DNA from: Brassica napus
Taxonomy: Eukaryota; Streptophyta; Magnoliopsida; Brassicales; Brassicaceae
Reading direction: 5' to 3'
DNA: 64,000 nucleotides
Assembly (NCBI RefSeq): GCF_020379485.1
Contig: NC_063436.1
Span: 18,431,389 to 18,495,388, forward strand
Under the pieces are notes generated by a model, which was given only the letters and a program-made list of their open reading frames with translations, was not told where the DNA came from and made no database searches. Every line of letters starts with the position of its first letter. Within the stretch, counting starts at the first letter, position 1. Below are positions 20,886 through 33,261 of the stretch, piece by piece. Both the position numbers and the translations under genes were made by a program.

Positions 20886-22584
20886 CACTATATACCATAA
20901 GATTACATAAATATTGTAATATTAAAACTTTCAATGAATTTTCAAGAACATTTATAAATTATAAACTTATTAAAGATTTCAGATTGAAAATTTTGTTATC
21001 GATGATTTAAATATTTTGTTATAAAACGATATGAACGATCATAGAACCGTATGATTATAAATTCTTATTTAATAAATAACTATACAAAATATACTATTCC
21101 TAGAAAAATAGGTTGGTCTATCTTAACTTATATTACACTTTTTATTAAACTAACTATCGAATTGATAAATAACGTACCAAAAAATGTTTTGCACTTTCCT
21201 TAAATAAAAGCTACGAAATTACCTAATATGATTAACGTATATGTGAAAATTAATTATAATGAATAATAAATATTTGATAACAATTTTTGTATCTTAGTTC
21301 TTTTTTTTTAATTTTATATTATTAAAATATATTTAAAAATCACATTAAATATATAATAAAAACATTTATAATTTTTCTTATATGTTATATTTTGAATTTT
21401 TCAAAACGTCTATAAATTATTAGAAATTTGAAGATCCCCACTCTGAAAATTTTGTGATCAATAGATTTTTTTTTGTCATAATAAGTTACAAATGATCATA
21501 AAATTGTATTAATATGAACTTTTATTTAATATTATAAGAAGATACACATTATTTTAAAACCATATGAGTAAAAAATATTATTTAATAATAAAACATATAT
21601 ATTTATATATATATATAGATTATACTATATACCATAAGATTACATAAATATTTTAATATTAAAACTTTCAATGAATTTTCAAAAACATTTATAAATTATA
21701 AACTTATTAAAGATTTCACATTGAAAATTTTGTTATCGATGATTTAAATATTCAGTTATAAAATGATATGAATGATCATAGAACTGTATGATTATAAATT
21801 CTCATTTAATAAATGACTATATAAAATATACTATTCTTAGAAAAATAGGTTGGTCCATCTTGACTTACATTATATTTTTTATTAAACTAACTATCGAATT
21901 GATAAATAATCTACCAAATTTTTTTTTGCACTTTCCTTAATTAGAATCTACGAAATTACCTAATATGATTAACGTATATATGAAAATTAATTATTACGAA
22001 TAATAAATATTTGATAACAATTTTGGTATCTTAGTTCTTTTTTTTTTAATTTTATATTATTGAAAGATATTAAAAAATCACATTAAATATATAATAAAAA
22101 CATTTATATTTTTTCTTATATGTTATATTTGAATTTTTCAAAACGTCTATATATTATTAGAAATTTGAATATTCCCACTCTGAAAATTTTGTGATCAATA
22201 GATTATTTTTTTGTTATAATAAGTTACAAATGATCATAAAATATAACGCATATGAATTTTTATTTAATAAATATTCAAACTAAATAATATATATATATAT
22301 ATATAAACACTAATGATTTAAAGCAACAAGATTGACTGATCAATTTAGTCGTCCAGTTGAAATCTTTCAAAAGTATGCGAAAGACTAAAATCAAAGTACA
22401 TATGGATTTAGAATAGTAGTTATATTTTACTAACCAAATACCGAAAAAACCGAACCGAACCGAAACCAATCCGATATCCGGATTGAACACCCGTAATCCA
22501 AATGAAGCCAAACTATTGTTTCATTCTCCAAAATATAATAAAAATAATAACTTAATCCCGCGCAAGGCGCGGGTCTTATCCTAG
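20300..22584 (+). mobile_element. Non-autonomous Helitron, 2.28 kb
   Basis: The left end begins TCCCTTATATATTAATTGAG after host A (20299), a start familiar from Arabidopsis ATREP-type Helitrons. The right end has the hairpin CCCGCGC-AAG-GCGCGGG (about 22558-22573), then TCTTATC, the terminal CTAG (22581-22584) and host T. Removing the element joins ...CTTTTCATAGTATTA to TTTTTATTGTTATTTTACAAC. This matches the uninterrupted duplicated site at 9846-9890, an in-window empty site. The interior contains a direct tandem repeat of about 740 bp (compare about 20790-21200, 21530-21940 and the CCTTAAATAAA...CTACGAAATTACC phrases at 20513, 21199 and 21935). No RepHel coding capacity. Confidence 0.85.
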
Positions 22585-23747
22585 TTTTTATTGTTATTTT
22601 ACAACATGTTGCAGCTCAAAATGGAAATGAAGAGAGCACCATCCTCAGTAAAACCACGTTAGTATCGGAAATTAAATCAGACAAGTTACATTTAATACAT
22701 ATACAAAACAAGAATATGCAAGAAAAAAATTAACATAAACCATTAACTTCTTTTCCCACTTGCTTGAAGCCATATCTTACTGAAATTAGACAGTTACGTG
22801 TCCTTCAAACTCTTGTGCACACTGGAACGACAAGAGAAAACCTTATGACGCGAAACATCCTTACAAGAGCAAGTGTTTACATCATGCTAAAAAAATAGCT
22901 GAATTGAATGAATTAGCGTAACCAGAACTTGTTTTGCTGTTAATGAGAGTGAAAATGTTTTGAGCAGTTATGTATATGTTTCCACATGATGAATGAGTCA
23001 ATGAGAAATATTTCTTTCACGTGTTTGATTCCATCAGTTGTAGTTTGTTTGTTGATAATTGGTTATACAGAAGATGTATGGATCTGCTAGTTTATATGTG
23101 ATCTAATGTACATGAATTTTGTATTTTTCATGAATATCGGCATTGGCTAATAAAGCTAGTTTTGAAAGTTATCAAATATGAGATGATTAAGAATCCAAGT
23201 TAAGTCATGATTAAGAATCTGGTCCATGTCTATTGTGTTTTTGTTTTACTTTTTTTGTGGTTAAAATGTCAAACACACCAGAGTAATGCAAAGAACAAAA
23301 AAAAGGTGACAAAATGAGCTTTTTGACAAAAGGTGGTTAAAAGGTCCGGCTTGATTCAGTGATACATTAAACTCGTTTCATTTCGTACCTAACTACGTTT
23401 ACGTGTTCATCAACAATTCTATTTTTACTGATCTTTTTCATAAATATTTTCACATTTCATAATCAGTGTTTTTAATTTTCGTGGTAATTAAACCTTTTCA
23501 GCTGCATATGATAGTAATAAACAAACGCTTCAAATTTAATTTAAATTGTTGTCATAATCTCCTGCATAATCTGTATATTCTGTAATCTCAGGAGAAATCG
23601 TAACTGAATCGATATAATTATTGATTATTTACTTAAAATTCTAAAAAGGTAACATTGCCACACAACAATAAATCAACCACCAACTTTTCCTATTGGTCGT
23701 AAATATCTGAAAATAATAAATAAAGAAAGAAAACAAAAAAAAAGGCT
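22585..23747. other. End of PYD1 duplicate flank (to about 22800) and GLN1;3 upstream region
   Basis: The first 200 bp continue the duplicated PYD1 flank. From 22800 to 23747 no gene is seen; this holds the promoter of the glutamine synthetase gene. Confidence 0.45.
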
Positions 23748-23748
23748 C

Positions 23749-23758
23749 TATATATAAA
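23749..23758 (+). promoter_or_regulatory. TATA box of the glutamine synthetase gene
   Basis: TATATATAAA lies about 80 bp before the ATG at 23836, giving an expected transcription start near 23785. Confidence 0.6.
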
Positions 23759-23835
23759 CACTCTCAGGAGAGAAGCTGTATCGAGATCGTCTTCCCAAAA
23801 CAACACTCATTGATTGATTACTATCCGACGCAGCC

Positions 23836-26108
23836 ATGTCTCTGCTCTCAGATCTCGTCAACCTCAACCTCTCCGACTCCACCAAGCAAATCATCGCCGA
23901 ATACATATGGTTCCAACATCTCCCTTCTCTCTGTTTCTCTCTCACCACGAGTCTCATTATCTCTGTTTTCTTATCTTCGTTATCTCTGTTTGTTACTATT
24001 GCTGCGATCGAAACACTTTGATCTCTTATGTTTTGACAATTTTGGTTTGAACAAGATTCAGTTCACTCTGTTTTTAGCTGTCCTGACTCGATGAGATTGA
24101 CGTGTACATCGTAAAGCTTGTCTCTTTCTTTGTTGTCGTCTTGTGGGTTTGTAATTTTCTCGTATGAATGTTGAATGAACAGGATCGGTGGATCTGGCAT
24201 GGACATTAGAAGCAAAGCCAGAGTAAATTTGATACTCTGTTTTTTTTCATTCCTCTGTTTCTTGTATGATCGTTCTGATTTGCTAATGGATAATACAGAC
24301 ACTCCCAGGACCAGTGAGCGATCCATCAAAGCTTCCCAAGTGGAACTACGACGGATCCAGCACCGGTCAGGCCTCTGGAGATAACAGTGAAGTCATTCTA
24401 TAGTATGTTCCTCTTTATCTACTGTATAAGCATTAACACAAAATCTTGTCTTAATCTTCTTTTTTGTTTTGTCTCGTTTTATGAATCGATAGCCCTCAGG
24501 CCATATTCCGTGATCCGTTCAGGAGAGGCGACAACATCCTGGTAGGGCTGATTTTTAAATGTTTTTTTTTTGTGCACAAAATTTAAAAATGATTAGTGTG
24601 ACTAAATTCAATTTGGATCAGAATAAAAAATTGGTTAATGTGATATATTCAGGTGATGTGTGATGCATACACACCGGCCGGAGATCCAATTCCGACAAAC
24701 AAGAGGCACAAGGCTGCTAAGATCTTTAGCCATCCTAACGTTGCCAAGGAGGTGCCTTGGTAATCTCTTCTTCTTTGTATATTGATCTCTCTGCAAATCA
24801 ATCTTATATACTTATTCTCTCTCTCTCTCTCTGACTCAAAAAGGTATGGGATTGAGCAAGAATACACTTTGATGCAAAAGGGTGTGAACTGGCCTATTGG
24901 TTGGCCAATTGGTGGCTTCCCTGGTCCTCAGGTAAATCTAAATGATCAACTGATCTTGATGTCATCACAACACTTTTTTTTTTTACTTAACTTTCTAATA
25001 TTATGACGCAGGGACCATACTACTGTGGTGTGGGAGCTGACAAAGCCATTGGTCGTGACATTGTGGACGCACACTACAAGGCCTGTCTTTACGCAGGTAT
25101 TGGCATCTCTGGTGTCAATGGAGAGGTCATGCCTGGACAGTGGGAGTTCCAAGTCGGTCCAGTTGAGGGTATTAGTTCTGGTGATCAAGTCTGGGTCGCT
25201 AGATACCTTCTTGAGGTAGAGTACTCTACTTTAACCGGTTCTATTGTGAATATCTCTACAAGCTTTGCTAATGGCCATCTTATTCTCTCTTTTGACAGAG
25301 GATCACTGAGATCTCTGGTGTAAATGTCAGCTTCGACCCTAAACCAGTTCCGGTTCGTATCTTAACACTCTGGCTTTATCTCATACCTTCAAACAATAGA
25401 AAATTATAGTGAATCTCCTAAATAGTACATTTTTAAAAGTTTATCAAAAAGTAGTATCCAAACATGGAAAATACTAACTAACTCTAATTCCTAATTCTAA
25501 TGTTACCAGCACTCCTTAAATACTGAATCCTAATCACTAAATCTAAATATAAAACAAAATATTTTTGATTTTTAATCAATGATAGCTTTGGATTTTTCTT
25601 CCTTATGTGCTAACTTATCATAAAACATGTTTTAGTCTAATAAAGTGTATTACACAAATTTTATTAAATTTATCTTAAAATGTTTATGGCCTCTTTTATT
25701 CTCATAGCCGGCCCTGATTGTAAGTAGTGTTGTTGTAACGTATTGTTGGATTCATTGGTTCAGGGTGATTGGAACGGAGCTGGAGCTCACTGCAACTACA
25801 GTACGAAGACGATGAGGAACGACGGAGGATTAGCAGTGATAAAGAAAGCAATAGAGAAGCTTCAGGTGAAGCACAAGGAGCACATTGCTGCTTACGGTGA
25901 AGGCAACGAGCGTCGTCTCACGGGGAAGCATGAAACAGCAGACATCAACACGTTCTCTTGGGGAGTGGCGAACCGTGGAGCTTCGGTGAGAGTGGGACGT
26001 GACACTGAGAAAGAAGGCAAAGGTTACTTCGAGGATCGTAGGCCAGCTTCTAACATGGATCCTTATGTCGTCACTTCCATGATCGCTGAAACCACCATCC
26101 TCGGTTAA
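23836..26108 (+). CDS. GLN1;3: Cytosolic glutamine synthetase GS1 (GLN1;3 type)
   Basis: Nine exons: 23836-23909, 24183-24222, 24299-24402, 24493-24541, 24653-24759, 24844-24931, 25012-25215, 25299-25352 and 25764-26108. They join in frame to 354 residues, the usual GS1 length. The enzyme makes glutamine from glutamate, ammonium and ATP in the cytosol. Visible motifs are [16 protein letters not shown], the glycine-rich [77 protein letters not shown] and [20 protein letters not shown], ending MIAETTILG. There is no plastid transit peptide, which separates it from GLN2. Position next to PYD1 remnants and the DUF760 gene favours GLN1;3 (At3g17820) over GLN1;5. Intron 8 (411 bp) is larger than the rest and holds AT-rich DNA and a GCCGGCCCTG phrase seen also near 42857. 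Confidence 0.95.
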
Positions 26109-26248
26109 TCAGAATGTTTCTCTAATTGCACTAATAATTCTTATCATGGACTTAGTAGCTCGACGGTGTTTGGTGTGTTTCGTTTCGAATAATTAAATAA
26201 AGGATTTTCATGATGAAAATTAAAGCCTTTTTTACATACTGCATGATG

Positions 26249-26279
<31 letters not shown>

Positions 26280-27083
26280 CAAATTTAAGCAAAAATAAAA
26301 TAACAATAATATTAAAGCTTTTTTTTACCAAACAAAATAAAATAATAATAAAGTACGGCATGTTTGAACTTGTCGGGGGATAAGATTTTGTGATTTAATG
26401 TAATTACGAATGATATACCATTTTTTTAATGATATACTATTATTTTAAAATAATAAAGAATATTCTCATTATGGAATTTCGAAACATAAATTATTAAAAT
26501 TCCGAAGACGTAGGGGTGGTGGAATTTGAGGTGGGAACAACGTAACGCGCTCGTCACGTGAGTGTACTCCTATGTAGTACTATGTCCTGGTCTGATGCAT
26601 TGAATTGCGCGACAATCTTGGGCTAAAAAGTCAAATCGATTTTGTAATTTGTGGATATTTGTGGTATTCATTTTATGAGTGGGGACATTCGTGAATCGGG
26701 ACTACTCCACTAAGAAAAGTTTACTCTTTTTGTAATGTCCATGACGAACTAAAAGATGATGAAGAAAAGTTGTATTAACGTTTTCTTAAGTTCTGGAAGT
26801 CATAAACGCAAGTACACTGTTCGTACTTGGTATATCTCAGTGCATTTTGATATCACACTTTATGACTTTAATCACACTTACCTCTTAAAACTAAACACGT
26901 TAATAAATCATAATCATGACGTTTACCCACTTGATTTCGCTTTGAAAGAATAATAAAGTTTTGAATCAACAAAAAGAAAATAAAAAGTAAAGTTATGATT
27001 TGTGTTGTCGACCAACAACACAAAACAAAAGAAAACCTACGGTTGGTTATAATATGGAAAAAGAGAGGTAATAATAGGTGGAG
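26109..27083. other. 3' flank of GLN1;3, no gene seen
   Basis: Contains the 3' UTR of the glutamine synthetase gene, an (AAT)n microsatellite and AT-rich DNA. No coding signal. Confidence 0.4.
26247..26278. repeat. (AAT)n microsatellite
   Basis: About ten perfect AAT units just downstream of the glutamine synthetase gene. Confidence 0.95.
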
Positions 27084-27697
27084 GGTTCGTATAATTACTA
27101 ATCTATAATCTATTACCAAATTTGTAGTTCTAAACTCATTTTTCATTACCATGAATTAAGTTATTATTAGGCTTCATTTGTAAAATTTGAACTAAAATAA
27201 AACACTTGTGATTTTTTTTTTTTTTGGAAGTGAAATAAAATGTATTTTTCTTTCTGTTTTAGGGGGTTTTGTGTAACTTGGTCTAAGTTGAAAGTTCTTG
27301 TAGTTACATGTATAATCTATTACCAATTTTGTAGTTGTAAAACATCTTCAGACTTTTATATGCTTACCATGACATTAAGTTCTTAATTATTAAAGTCATT
27401 CCTTTGTAAAGTTTTCATTAAAATGCGTGTTTTCTTTCTGTTTTAGGGGGTTTTGTGAAATTGATCATGATGATGAAGTTTAAGTAATAGTTGTATATTG
27501 CCAGAGGTGATTAGCTCTCCACGTCTATCTTTGTATCAGACACTCGACGAAGAAGATCCTCTCGTCGGACAATCACACAGATCCACTTGAGGAAACTCCA
27601 TCAGGTATCCACTCCAAGATCACAATCAGCCTTCGTCTACTCTGATCGTGCATTTTCATTTGCTGAAGCTTTCAATTTTTGAGTCACAATCTTTAAT
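27084..27697 (+). repeat. Duplicate of the TRIPP promoter and 5' UTR (copy A)
   Basis: This stretch repeats 34490-34832, the region just upstream of the TRIPP coding sequence, in the same orientation. Landmarks are TATAATCTATTACCAA, AAATAAAACACTTGTGA, TTTAGGGGGTTTTGTG, AGCTCTCCACGTCTA and ACACTCGACGAAGAAGATCC. In copy A the promoter part is itself doubled (27103-27267 and 27311-27460, offset about 205 bp). No TRIPP coding exon follows; the copy breaks off near 27697. Confidence 0.85.
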
Positions 27698-27851
27698 TTT
27701 ATTGGCTATTAACATTTTTATTTATTAATAGTTTGTCAATTTACATGGAAAGTATTTGAGAAATCATTTAAAATTAAATCTTACTTTTCTCTATAGGAAG
27801 AATATAATTTAATATTTTACAGTAGATATATTAATAATTATTTATTAGATA

Positions 27852-28629
27852 TCTATTCTATTAAAACGAAAGTATAAATACTTGTCTATTTTTAAGTGGA
27901 TTCTTACAGATTTTCGTTCCTCCTTTAATTAATTATAATCACTTCATTTATTGTCTTTTTTAATTAATTTGACTTCATTTATTACAAAAGGAGGAAAAAA
28001 CTTATTTTAACTATTTTATTAGATTTTACCTTCTTTTTTTACTTTTTCAAACTACTTCATTAATTGCATATACCATAATAATTCGACATCATTTATTTTA
28101 CGTACATGTTAACCTTAATAATTTCACATGTTTGAATGAAATTGTTCTATTCGTGAAAAGAATTCAAACCGTTTAACAAAAAAAAATTACACCCTATACC
28201 CAAAACTTTCTTCCTAATTAGATGAATACCCAAAATCCCACGTGATAGTACTTTAATTGCTAGACACCAAGTTTACTGTTATATGTATTGCTAATATCTA
28301 TATTGTTTTTGTATTATGAGCCAATTGACTCAAAAAATATTTATTTATAGAATTACTTAGATATGGACATTCAGGTACAGATTCGAGTACATATTTTTTT
28401 TTGGATATTAGTTTTTTTAATATTAAAATTAAACTATGTTCCTATATAATATATTTTTGGATGGGCTTTGAATCGGATTCTTCTATGTCCGGGTAGGTTC
28501 GTAAAAATCTAGAACTAGACAAATAATCTATGCGTTTAAAAATGTTACTACACCATTTATAAAATAGTTAAAACCAAATCTTCTCGCCCAAAAACCAAAA
28601 CCCGAGCGGGCGCGCAGGTGAAGCTCTAG
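27852..28629 (+). mobile_element. Short non-autonomous Helitron (candidate)
   Basis: Starts TCTATTCTATTAAAACGAAA after host A (27851). Ends with a small hairpin CCCG-AG-CGGG (28601-28610), CGCGCAGGTGAAGCT and CTAG (28626-28629) before host T. End structure and A/T target fit Helitrons; the hairpin is shorter than usual. No coding capacity. Confidence 0.6.
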
Positions 28630-31210
28630 TTCCTTTTAATTGTGTTAACAATTGATACTTTTACCTTACTTGTTAACATTATATAAAAAATAGAGTCAAT
28701 TGGCTCATTATATAAAAAATAAGTTAAATATTTGTAGTTTTCTATTTTTATGTTAATTACAAAAAAACGAAAGATACTGCTAGATAATTAAAATCTGGTG
28801 CAATTAATGTATAAGAAAGCACATGCTACATCTTATTATATAAAGTTTGGTTCTTCAAAGTTTCTAATTAACATGATCGCGACACAAAGCAGTTATATAT
28901 TTAAGATTGTGACATATGTTAATCTATCTCATAATTAAAAGTATATATACTAAAATATTAACAAAAACGAATTTTACTAAAAATCTTCTTATATATATTA
29001 TTTAATAGTATAATTTTCCTTTTTTAAAATCCTAATCAAAAGATTACTGTAAAAGATTATTTGATAATAATTTTTCTTCAAATATTGTGACATGTGATAT
29101 ATAAGGACTAAAAATATATATAATAAGATAATAAAAACAAATTTTGAAAAAACAACTTTTAAAATTATTTAATAGTAAAAACTATTTAAAAAAGATATTT
29201 GGTAGTATTTTTGTTTAGAAAATTTCCCTTTTCAAAATCCTAAAATATAGATTTGAAAACAATTTATTTAATATAATTTTTCTTTTCTAAACTTTGAATT
29301 ATAATATAATTATAAAAGAATATATTAAGCTTGGTCTTCAAAATTGCTAATTAACATAATTGTGACAAATGGTAGTTATATATGTAAATATGTGATATGT
29401 GTGTTTAACTATATCATAATCAGAAAATATATACTAAAATAACAAAAACAATTTTTTCTTAAAAATTAATTATAAATATTATTTAATAGTCTTATTATTA
29501 TTATTACTTATCATTATAATGTCTATTTTAAAAATACTGAAGATAGAGAATTATAAAAGATAAACATTAACTTTTAAGAAAAAAAAATGTTACATAAAAC
29601 CAAATTGTAAAAGCCTACAAGTACAATAAATTATTTAATAAAAACATGAATAAAAACTAAATTTAAAATAAATAATATTACTTTTTTAAAAGCATAATTA
29701 AGAGAAAATTGTAAAAGTACTCTTATTATTTTCTTATAAGTAAATAACTTTCTTTTTTAATAGATAATTGTATGTTAAAAATTATGACAAAAAATAGTTA
29801 CAAATATTTCACATCTATATTTAGGTTTAAGCTTTCATATATTAATTTACAAAGAACAATAGTATTTACATGAAATGTATTACCTGGTATTTTTTTTTAA
29901 TATCTTGATACAACTTAACTTTTTATTATTCTTATTACATCTTATGTTATGATGCTAGCATAACTTTTAATTTTGATGTTATTGTCGTACAATAGTGAAT
30001 GTGTCAATAAAAAAATTTATTATGTGAAAATAAATTTTTTTCCCTAAAATCTTAAATAAAAGGAGCTCAAAAAGAATTTTTTTTTCTAATCTTAACCAAT
30101 TAAGAATTTTTCCTTTTTTTAATCGTAATCAGAGAGAATTGTAAAATTTTATTTAATAGTAATTTTTACTTCAAATTTTAATGATAAACATGATAGTAAC
30201 AATTATTCAATTAACAAGAAAAAAAATCAAAAATATTAATGATATTGAAAAAAAACAAATTTTGAAAATTGAAACTTTTAAAATATTTAATATTAACTGG
30301 AAATAGTTATTTGATATATAAAAATTCTAAATCCTAGACAAAATATAATTGTAAAATATTATGTAATATTAATTTCCTTTTCTAAAATCCTACAAAACTG
30401 TAAAAGAATATTTGATAGTTGTTTTCCTTTTTTATAAAAAAAAATCCAAAACAAAAGAAATTTGTATAATGTTTTTAAGTCCTAATCAAAAGAGAATTGT
30501 AAAAAAACAATTAATTACCAAAAGAATTGTAAATTTAGGATTGATACGAATTGTAAAAATAGAAATTTTAAAAATATTTATTAACAACTAAAAAAAATTA
30601 TTTGATAGCAATGTAGCTTTTTCTGAAATTATAAAGAGAAGATAATTGTAATAGCTTATATGATAGTGATTTATATTTTCTAAAATCTTAAGCAACATTT
30701 TAAGAGAATATTTAATATTATTTTTTTATTTTTTAATTGGAAATAAAAAGGAAATTTATAAAATAGGATGTTTTCCTTTTTAAAAAAAATCTAGCAGAAT
30801 AAAATTTTAAAGACTTATTTATTAAAACATTAAATTAGTACATAAGAACATGTATAATGTTGTCATTGATTCGATTGGTGTATTTATAATACTATAGTAA
30901 AATGATTTATTATTTTATGTATAATGTATAATGTTGTCATTGATTCGATTGGTGTATTTATAATACTATAGTATAAATTATAACAACTCACCTATGTATT
31001 ATGATTATAAAATAAAAATATTAACTTAAACTTACGTGTGAAAACATGTTTTAATTATAAAATAAATCTCAAATAACATATGCAAAAAACAATCATAATA
31101 CTATAGTAAAATGATTTATTATTTTATGGTTTTTATTAAATTAAAACGTCAAACGAAACCGGGCTCATATCTTGTATATATATACACAAGAGCGTTAACA
31201 TATTTCTTCT
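28630..31210. other. 2.6 kb of degenerate AT-rich repeats
   Basis: Over 75 percent A+T by eye, with a loosely recurring phrase resembling TCCTAATCAAAAGAGAATTG followed by TAAAA and TATTTAATAGTAATTTTTC (for example near 29030, 30116, 30478 and 30640). This looks like an old, decayed tandem or nested repeat. No gene seen. It ends in the local duplication at 30851-30973. Confidence 0.5.
30851..30973. repeat. 49-bp direct repeat, 74-bp offset
   Basis: The block starting TGTATAATGTTGTCATTGAT and ending ACTATAGTA occurs at 30851-30899 and again, identically, at 30925-30973. Part of the linker (AAAATGATTTATTATTTTAT) reappears near 31109. Confidence 0.9.
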
Positions 31211-31218
31211 TATATAAG
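31211..31218 (+). promoter_or_regulatory. TATA box of the F-box gene at 31276
   Basis: TATATAAG, 58 bp before the ATG, implying a very short 5' UTR. Confidence 0.5.
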
Positions 31219-31275
31219 AGCAAGCGTACGTGGAAGTTGACCTAAAACCCTATTTGATCACGAGTGCAAACAAGG

Positions 31276-32421
31276 ATGATCTCCGATCTGCCGCAGGATT
31301 TGATAGAAGAGATACTGTCAAGGGTTCCGGTGAAATCTCTGAGAAGACTACGATCAACGTGCAAACGATGGTACCATCAAGCTTTATTCAAAGATCCAAG
31401 ATTATTCATCAAAAAGCACTTTGATAAAACAGCAAGACAGTATCATGCTCTCATGGTGATGAGTTCTTGGGTATGTTCAGTGAGCTCCGTACTTGATAGC
31501 TCCGTACTTACCACGGAAACCGATTTGGTTTTAGGTGGTCGAATTAGCCTAACTGTTCCCAATTCTGACGGTGCACTAGTCGATGTAAGTAATGCCTTTC
31601 ACTGCGATGGCATATTGCTATTCACCAACCACGAGGCAGACATGCTTGTGGCTTGGAACCCGTTTTCAGGGCAAACCAGATGGCTCCAACTGCATACGCC
31701 AAACTACTTTGGAATATATGCTCTCGGATACGACAAGAACGAATTGTTCCGTAACTATAAAATCTTGAGGGTTCCTTGTAGAAACGGAAAGTTGTCAGTA
31801 TGGGAGAAACTTGGTGTCACTCCCGAAATCGATGACCTAATTAAACCTGAAATCTATGAGTTTAGCACTAATGCATGGAGGAGTCTTGATGCCATTGCTC
31901 CCCAAGCCTTCATAAACACTTGTGGCGTGTCTTTGAAGGGAAGTACTTACTGGGTGTCAAGAGGCAACGGCTACTCACTACTCCGTTTTGATTTTTCATC
32001 AGAAAGGTTTCAACCTTTGTGTGCTCCCATTGGTCATGATGACCATTCTGGCACCATGACTCTATCTCTTGCTGGAGAAGAACGTATTTCCTTGTTTTAT
32101 CAGAGCCAAGAGACACGCAAGGTGGAAATATGGATGACTGATGAGATTGAGACCACATTTGTGTCGTGGAGCAAGTTCTTAACAATAGATGTTGTAGATC
32201 CTTTTTTCTCGAATTCCATGAGCTTCTTCATTATTGACGAGGAGAAGAAAGTTTTCTTGTGTTGTGATAAAAGAGGGGAGAGCTTCTTATTGGTATGTTT
32301 TGTTGTTGGAGAGGAAGAATATATAGCAACACCTAGTATTTCAGTTAAACACATACACATTTGGTGTTTACCACCCTTTTATGCTACAAGATTGCTCGGT
32401 TATGTTCCAAAAGAATTATAG
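31276..32421 (+). CDS. F-box protein with F-box-associated domain
   Basis: A single exon of 381 residues. The open frame extends four codons further upstream to a GTG, but the first ATG (31276) gives MISDLPQDLIEEIL, matching the paralogue at 38736-39863. The F-box spans about residues 3-45 (DLPQDLIEEILSRVPVKSLR). The FBA domain shows FHCDGILLF, LVAWNPFSGQTRWLQ, ALGYDKNELFRNYKILRVP and YWVSRGNGYSLLRFDFS. It is a predicted substrate receptor of SCF ubiquitin ligase; the target is unknown. It lies inside the block bracketed by the two TRIPP promoter copies. Its near relative on the other side of TRIPP is in opposite orientation. Confidence 0.9.
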   Translation: MISDLPQDLIEEILSRVPVKSLRRLRSTCKRWYHQALFKDPRLFIKKHFDKTARQYHALMVMSSWVCSVSSVLDSSVLTTETDLVLGGRISLTVPNSDGALVDVSNAFHCDGILLFTNHEADMLVAWNPFSGQTRWLQLHTPNYFGIYALGYDKNELFRNYKILRVPCRNGKLSVWEKLGVTPEIDDLIKPEIYEFSTNAWRSLDAIAPQAFINTCGVSLKGSTYWVSRGNGYSLLRFDFSSERFQPLCAPIGHDDHSGTMTLSLAGEERISLFYQSQETRKVEIWMTDEIETTFVSWSKFLTIDVVDPFFSNSMSFFIIDEEKKVFLCCDKRGESFLLVCFVVGEEEYIATPSISVKHIHIWCLPPFYATRLLGYVPKEL

Positions 32422-33261
32422 TTTAGTTTGCTTCCTTTGTCATGTCCTTCCATTGATGAATGAAATTATTTTCAGTTTTTTTTTTCTTGGTATTTTTACT
32501 CATGGTTACAAGGCTGGTTTCATAGAGTTTTTGTTGAGGCCTGAGAAAAATTCTCTGTTTTTTGTGTGTGTCTAAGGCACATAGATAGACATGAGTAAGG
32601 CAATACTAGCATATTTTGGGTCTAGTTAAGGATATGAAGACATCTTCCGGGTCCCAAATAAAAAATACAAATCATCCACACATGTGTGGGTGAATCATCC
32701 ATATAGTTCCAATGGACAAGTTTTTCATTTTCTATTAAATGTTCCACCGTCCACTTGTAAGATTTCTAGAGTAATATATAAGTGTGTCAATATTCCACTC
32801 TTGATATTCAGTTTTTTTTTTCTCGATTGTAGTCTATAATATCCAGTTCCACAAACTATAAGCTTCATATATCTAATACTGAATGTTAGGTGGTGTATTA
32901 AAAGTGCCAAATAAAAAGGTTTCTAATTTTGGCACAAGTTTGCTTTTAAACAACCAACTTGTATTCTTGACCAAAAGAATCATGGTTCTTTTATTGTGCT
33001 CAACTACTACTTTACAAGGTCATACCTTCAACCTCTCTCTCTCTCTCTCTCTCAGTCTACCGTTTTAAGCTTAGGATTTGGCAGAGCCATACGGAGTGAT
33101 TCTCTCAAGTAAGTGATTGATCGATCTAGCTGTCCTTCTGCTTTTCCCCGTGTTAGATATAGCTCTCTCTCACTTACTCTCTAGTTTATTTGCTTTTTCT
33201 TGCCGACCAGATCCTCTGTTAGGTAGCTGTTGGTTCGGATTCTAGCGCTGTGCGAGTAGAA
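32422..33261. other. Intergenic; CT-rich leader of the CSN1-like gene
   Basis: No gene to about 33000. A (CT)n run at about 33033-33053 and pyrimidine-rich DNA up to 33250 look like a 5' UTR, perhaps with an intron, of the CSN1-like gene. Confidence 0.4.

Noticed and set aside
23748..24384. Alternative ORFs in other frames over GLN1;3 exons 1-3
   Set aside because: They read through introns; the spliced frame gives an uninterrupted 354-residue glutamine synthetase.
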